From: Mediannikoviicoccus vaginalis
GTDB taxonomy: Bacteria > Bacillota > Clostridia > Tissierellales > Peptoniphilaceae
NCBI RefSeq assembly: GCF_928097925.1
Contig: NZ_CAKMRI010000001.1
Span: 1,612,001 to 1,676,000, forward strand
DNA: 64,000 nucleotides
Direction of reading: 5' to 3'
Positions within the stretch are counted from its first letter, which is position 1; each line of letters begins with the position of its first letter. The position numbers were made by a program, and so were the translations under genes. Positions 62,492-64,000 of this stretch are shown piece by piece. The notes beneath the pieces are model-generated. The model was not told where the DNA came from. It searched no databases and saw only the letters and a list, made by a program, of their open reading frames with translations.

Positions 62492-63337
62492 GTGGAACAT
62501 CTAACAGAATATCCAGTGCGCATAGTATGCCGAGTATTGAATATTAATGAGCAAAGATACTACTACAGAAGAAAAAACCCTAGGAAACCAAGATATACTG
62601 AAGAAGAAAAAAATCTAGTTAAAGAAATGTTCATAAAGCATAATAGAAGCTTCGGAAGAAGAATGCTTAAAGTGTGTCTACAAAGGGATAATATAGTTTT
62701 TTCAGAGAAGAAAATAAGTAACATTATGAAAGAACTAGGGCTAGTAGGTAAATATGGTAGACCTAGAATAAAGAACGTATATACATGTGAAGAAACTAGT
62801 GAAAAATACGTATCAGAAAACATATATAACGAAATGCCAGAAGAAGAACAAGATAAAGTAAATGCTTGGGCAATAGACTTTACAGAACAAAAAACAGCTG
62901 AGAAAAAGGTATATACTTGTGCAATAATAGACATAAAAAGGAAGGTGCTTGTAGGAAACAAACAATCATTTAAAATGGATGCACAGTTTGCGGTTGACAC
63001 ATTAGAAGAAGCGATAAGAAAGTATGGTAAGCCAGATATGATACTTTCAGATAGAGGACCACAGTTCACAAGTAAGTTGTTTCAATCAACTTTAAAAGAA
63101 AATGGGATAATTAGCAGTATGTCCAGACCATATAGACCAGTAGATAATATATTCATAGAAACATTCTTTAAGAGCATGAAAACAGAAATAGGGTCAGTGA
63201 AACATTACACTGTAGAACAATACAAGATGATAGTAGAATATTGGACTAATTATTACAATACTGAAAGACCTCATAGTTCAATAGGATATTTAACTCCGCA
63301 CGAGTGTTTTTATGAGAAGCAAAGTTTTTGTCATTAA
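62492..63337 (+). CDS. IS3-family transposase OrfB, copy 3
   Basis: 281 aa, differs from copies 1 and 2 by one residue near the C-terminus (CFYEKQ for CFYGKQ); DDE residues intact. Confidence 0.93.
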   Translation: MEHLTEYPVRIVCRVLNINEQRYYYRRKNPRKPRYTEEEKNLVKEMFIKHNRSFGRRMLKVCLQRDNIVFSEKKISNIMKELGLVGKYGRPRIKNVYTCEETSEKYVSENIYNEMPEEEQDKVNAWAIDFTEQKTAEKKVYTCAIIDIKRKVLVGNKQSFKMDAQFAVDTLEEAIRKYGKPDMILSDRGPQFTSKLFQSTLKENGIISSMSRPYRPVDNIFIETFFKSMKTEIGSVKHYTVEQYKMIVEYWTNYYNTERPHSSIGYLTPHECFYEKQSFCH

Positions 63338-63374
63338 TTTTAAGAGATTTATTTGAAAAAGGGGTACCATTTTC

Positions 63375-63414
63375 GAAATTTTTTTGGAACAAAAAAATTG
63401 TAGTCGAAGAATCT
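63375..63414 (+). repeat. Right part of m2 repeat after IS copy 3
   Basis: GAA duplication, AATTTTTTTG/CAAAAAAATT hairpin, then the AGTCGAAGAATCTC flank. Confidence 0.8.
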
Positions 63415-63528
63415 CATATACAGTAAGACCTTGGTTGGAAATAAGAATCTGGTAATAATAATTTGTTGGAAACATAACTACAAAAACAAAGAAAATCCAA
63501 CAAGATTTTCTTCATTTTTCACTGGGGT

Positions 63529-63625
63529 TTGGGGTGTCCCCAAGCGTTTTAAGGGTGTAAAAGGATGGGGTTTTAGGGGCAGGATATGAGGGGAAATCGC
63601 AATCTCCTTCATCCTGCCCCTAAAA
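63529..63625 (+). repeat. Divergent relative of repeat R
   Basis: TTGGGG/CCCCAA hairpin (63529-63543), a G-rich spacer, then a perfect 15-bp hairpin TTTTAGGGGCAGGAT (63571-63585) and ATCCTGCCCCTAAAA (63611-63625). Same order and spacing idea as R but different arm sequence. Apart from this and m2, the stretch 63375-63723 holds no gene. Confidence 0.6.
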
Positions 63626-63697
63626 TTAGGAACGATATTGTTAATAAAACAAAATTTTTAAAAGTTAAAAAAACTTTAAGTAATAAAAAATTTTCAT

Positions 63698-63719
63698 GGA
63701 AAGTTTTTTAAAACTTTCC
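63698..63719 (-). terminator. Terminator of the ArsM-like gene
   Basis: GGAAAGTTTT/AAAACTTTCC stem; T-run on the minus strand. Confidence 0.75.
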
Positions 63720-63723
63720 ACCC

Positions 63724-64000
63724 CTATTTGTATGCTGTTATTGTTGAACTCCTAATATAGTCCTTCAAATTAACTTCAGTAATACCCCACTTTGCGGCGT
63801 ATTCATCAGTAACATCTTTAGTATCTATATCAATATTTACAAAGCCTGCATTTTTAAGAATTTCTACTAACCTATCCAAGGTTACAGATCCTGCAACTCA
63901 TGTTCCATACATTCTAGGATTATCCAATACTGATTGAGGTAGCGGTTTTGCCTGTGTTATATCTGAAATTCCAATTCGTCCACCCTTTTTTAAAACTCTA
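63724..64000 (-). CDS. ArsM-like SAM methyltransferase, C-terminal part, probable selenoprotein
   Basis: Partial: begins beyond the window edge. The visible end reads RVLKKGGRIGISDIT (methyltransferase motif post-III region), LPQSVLDNPRMYGT, an in-frame TGA (63898-63900), then VAGSVTLDRLVEILKNAGF and ends at TAG (63724-63726), about 92 codons. In arsenite methyltransferases this position is the conserved Cys of a CVAGA-like motif. After the TGA a stem TAACCT/AGGTTA with loop TGGAT places GG 20 nt from the TGA, as in bacterial SECIS elements. Sec insertion is therefore inferred; a nonsense mutation is the alternative. The likely function is methylation of arsenite or a similar thiophilic substrate. 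Confidence 0.7.

Larger units (their letters stand above)
61998..63374 (+). mobile_element. IS3-family insertion sequence, copy 3 (1377 bp)
   Basis: Same ends and length as copies 1 and 2; flanked by GAA (61995-61997, 63375-63377). Three substitutions near the 3' end of orfB, so slightly older or from another lineage. Confidence 0.95.

Noticed and set aside
1-64000. CRISPR arrays, prophage modules, rRNA genes
   Set aside because: No regularly spaced direct repeats, phage structural genes or rRNA sequence seen; the repeats present are dispersed hairpin units.

Overview
ORGANISM. The window is AT-rich, densely coded and has strong AGGAGG-type Shine-Dalgarno sites with many TTG and GTG starts. 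It also carries an S-box riboswitch, a T-box leader, CWB2/3D-type cell-wall proteins, a class III fructose bisphosphatase and CsoR/Fur/WalR-like sites. This fits a low-GC Gram-positive anaerobe, most likely Tissierellia/Peptoniphilaceae or a close clostridial relative; the assignment is inferred from gene content, not from a marker search. Several blocks (dnaX-ebfC-recR, serS, dacA, rae1/rlmB, carD-yacL-ispD-ispF) are origin-proximal in many Firmicutes. Selenium use is suggested by a tRNA 2-selenouridine synthase at the left and a probable UGA/selenocysteine methyltransferase at the right edge. LAYOUT. 1-10.4 kb: hemZ-like radical SAM gene; a secreted CWB2-SH3-3D wall protein behind a WalR-like box array; an iron-regulated (Fur box) DUF3793-flavodoxin operon; mnmH; and an ABC ATPase with a giant FtsX-type permease. 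10.4-20.7 kb: Fe-alcohol dehydrogenase remnant, radical SAM gene, rlmB-rae1 with a DsbA-like protein, a cytoplasmic amylase-pgpA-rnhA-trkA operon, a purine permease and pncB. 20.7-30 kb: copper ATPase/chaperone, carD-yacL-ispD-ispF, SAM riboswitch-metK, asnB. 30-44 kb: esterase, fbp, ABC exporter, aldo-keto reductase, class Ia nrdAB, an internally duplicated unknown protein, dnaX-ebfC-recR. 44-64 kb: an accessory-like mosaic with three copies of one 1377-bp IS3-family element, families of structured intergenic repeats, T-box-serS, dacA abutting tRNA-Arg, a heterodimeric ABC exporter, tandem small membrane proteins, mscL, yihY, a DnaA-box cluster before hpf, an amino-acid symporter, and the 3' end of an ArsM-like methyltransferase. 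MOST NOTABLE. (1) A methyltransferase tail reads through an in-frame TGA exactly where ArsM relatives have a Cys, with a SECIS-like hairpin about 20 nt downstream. (2) All three IS copies, each with its own 3-bp target duplication, sit at the same position and in the same orientation in one hairpin repeat. (3) A structured repeat family (about 200 bp) lies immediately beyond intrinsic terminators at every copy. (4) Two genes appear to start at ATT (or the next codon) just after strong Shine-Dalgarno sequences. (5) A triple 11-bp-spaced WalR-like box array precedes the wall-protein gene.
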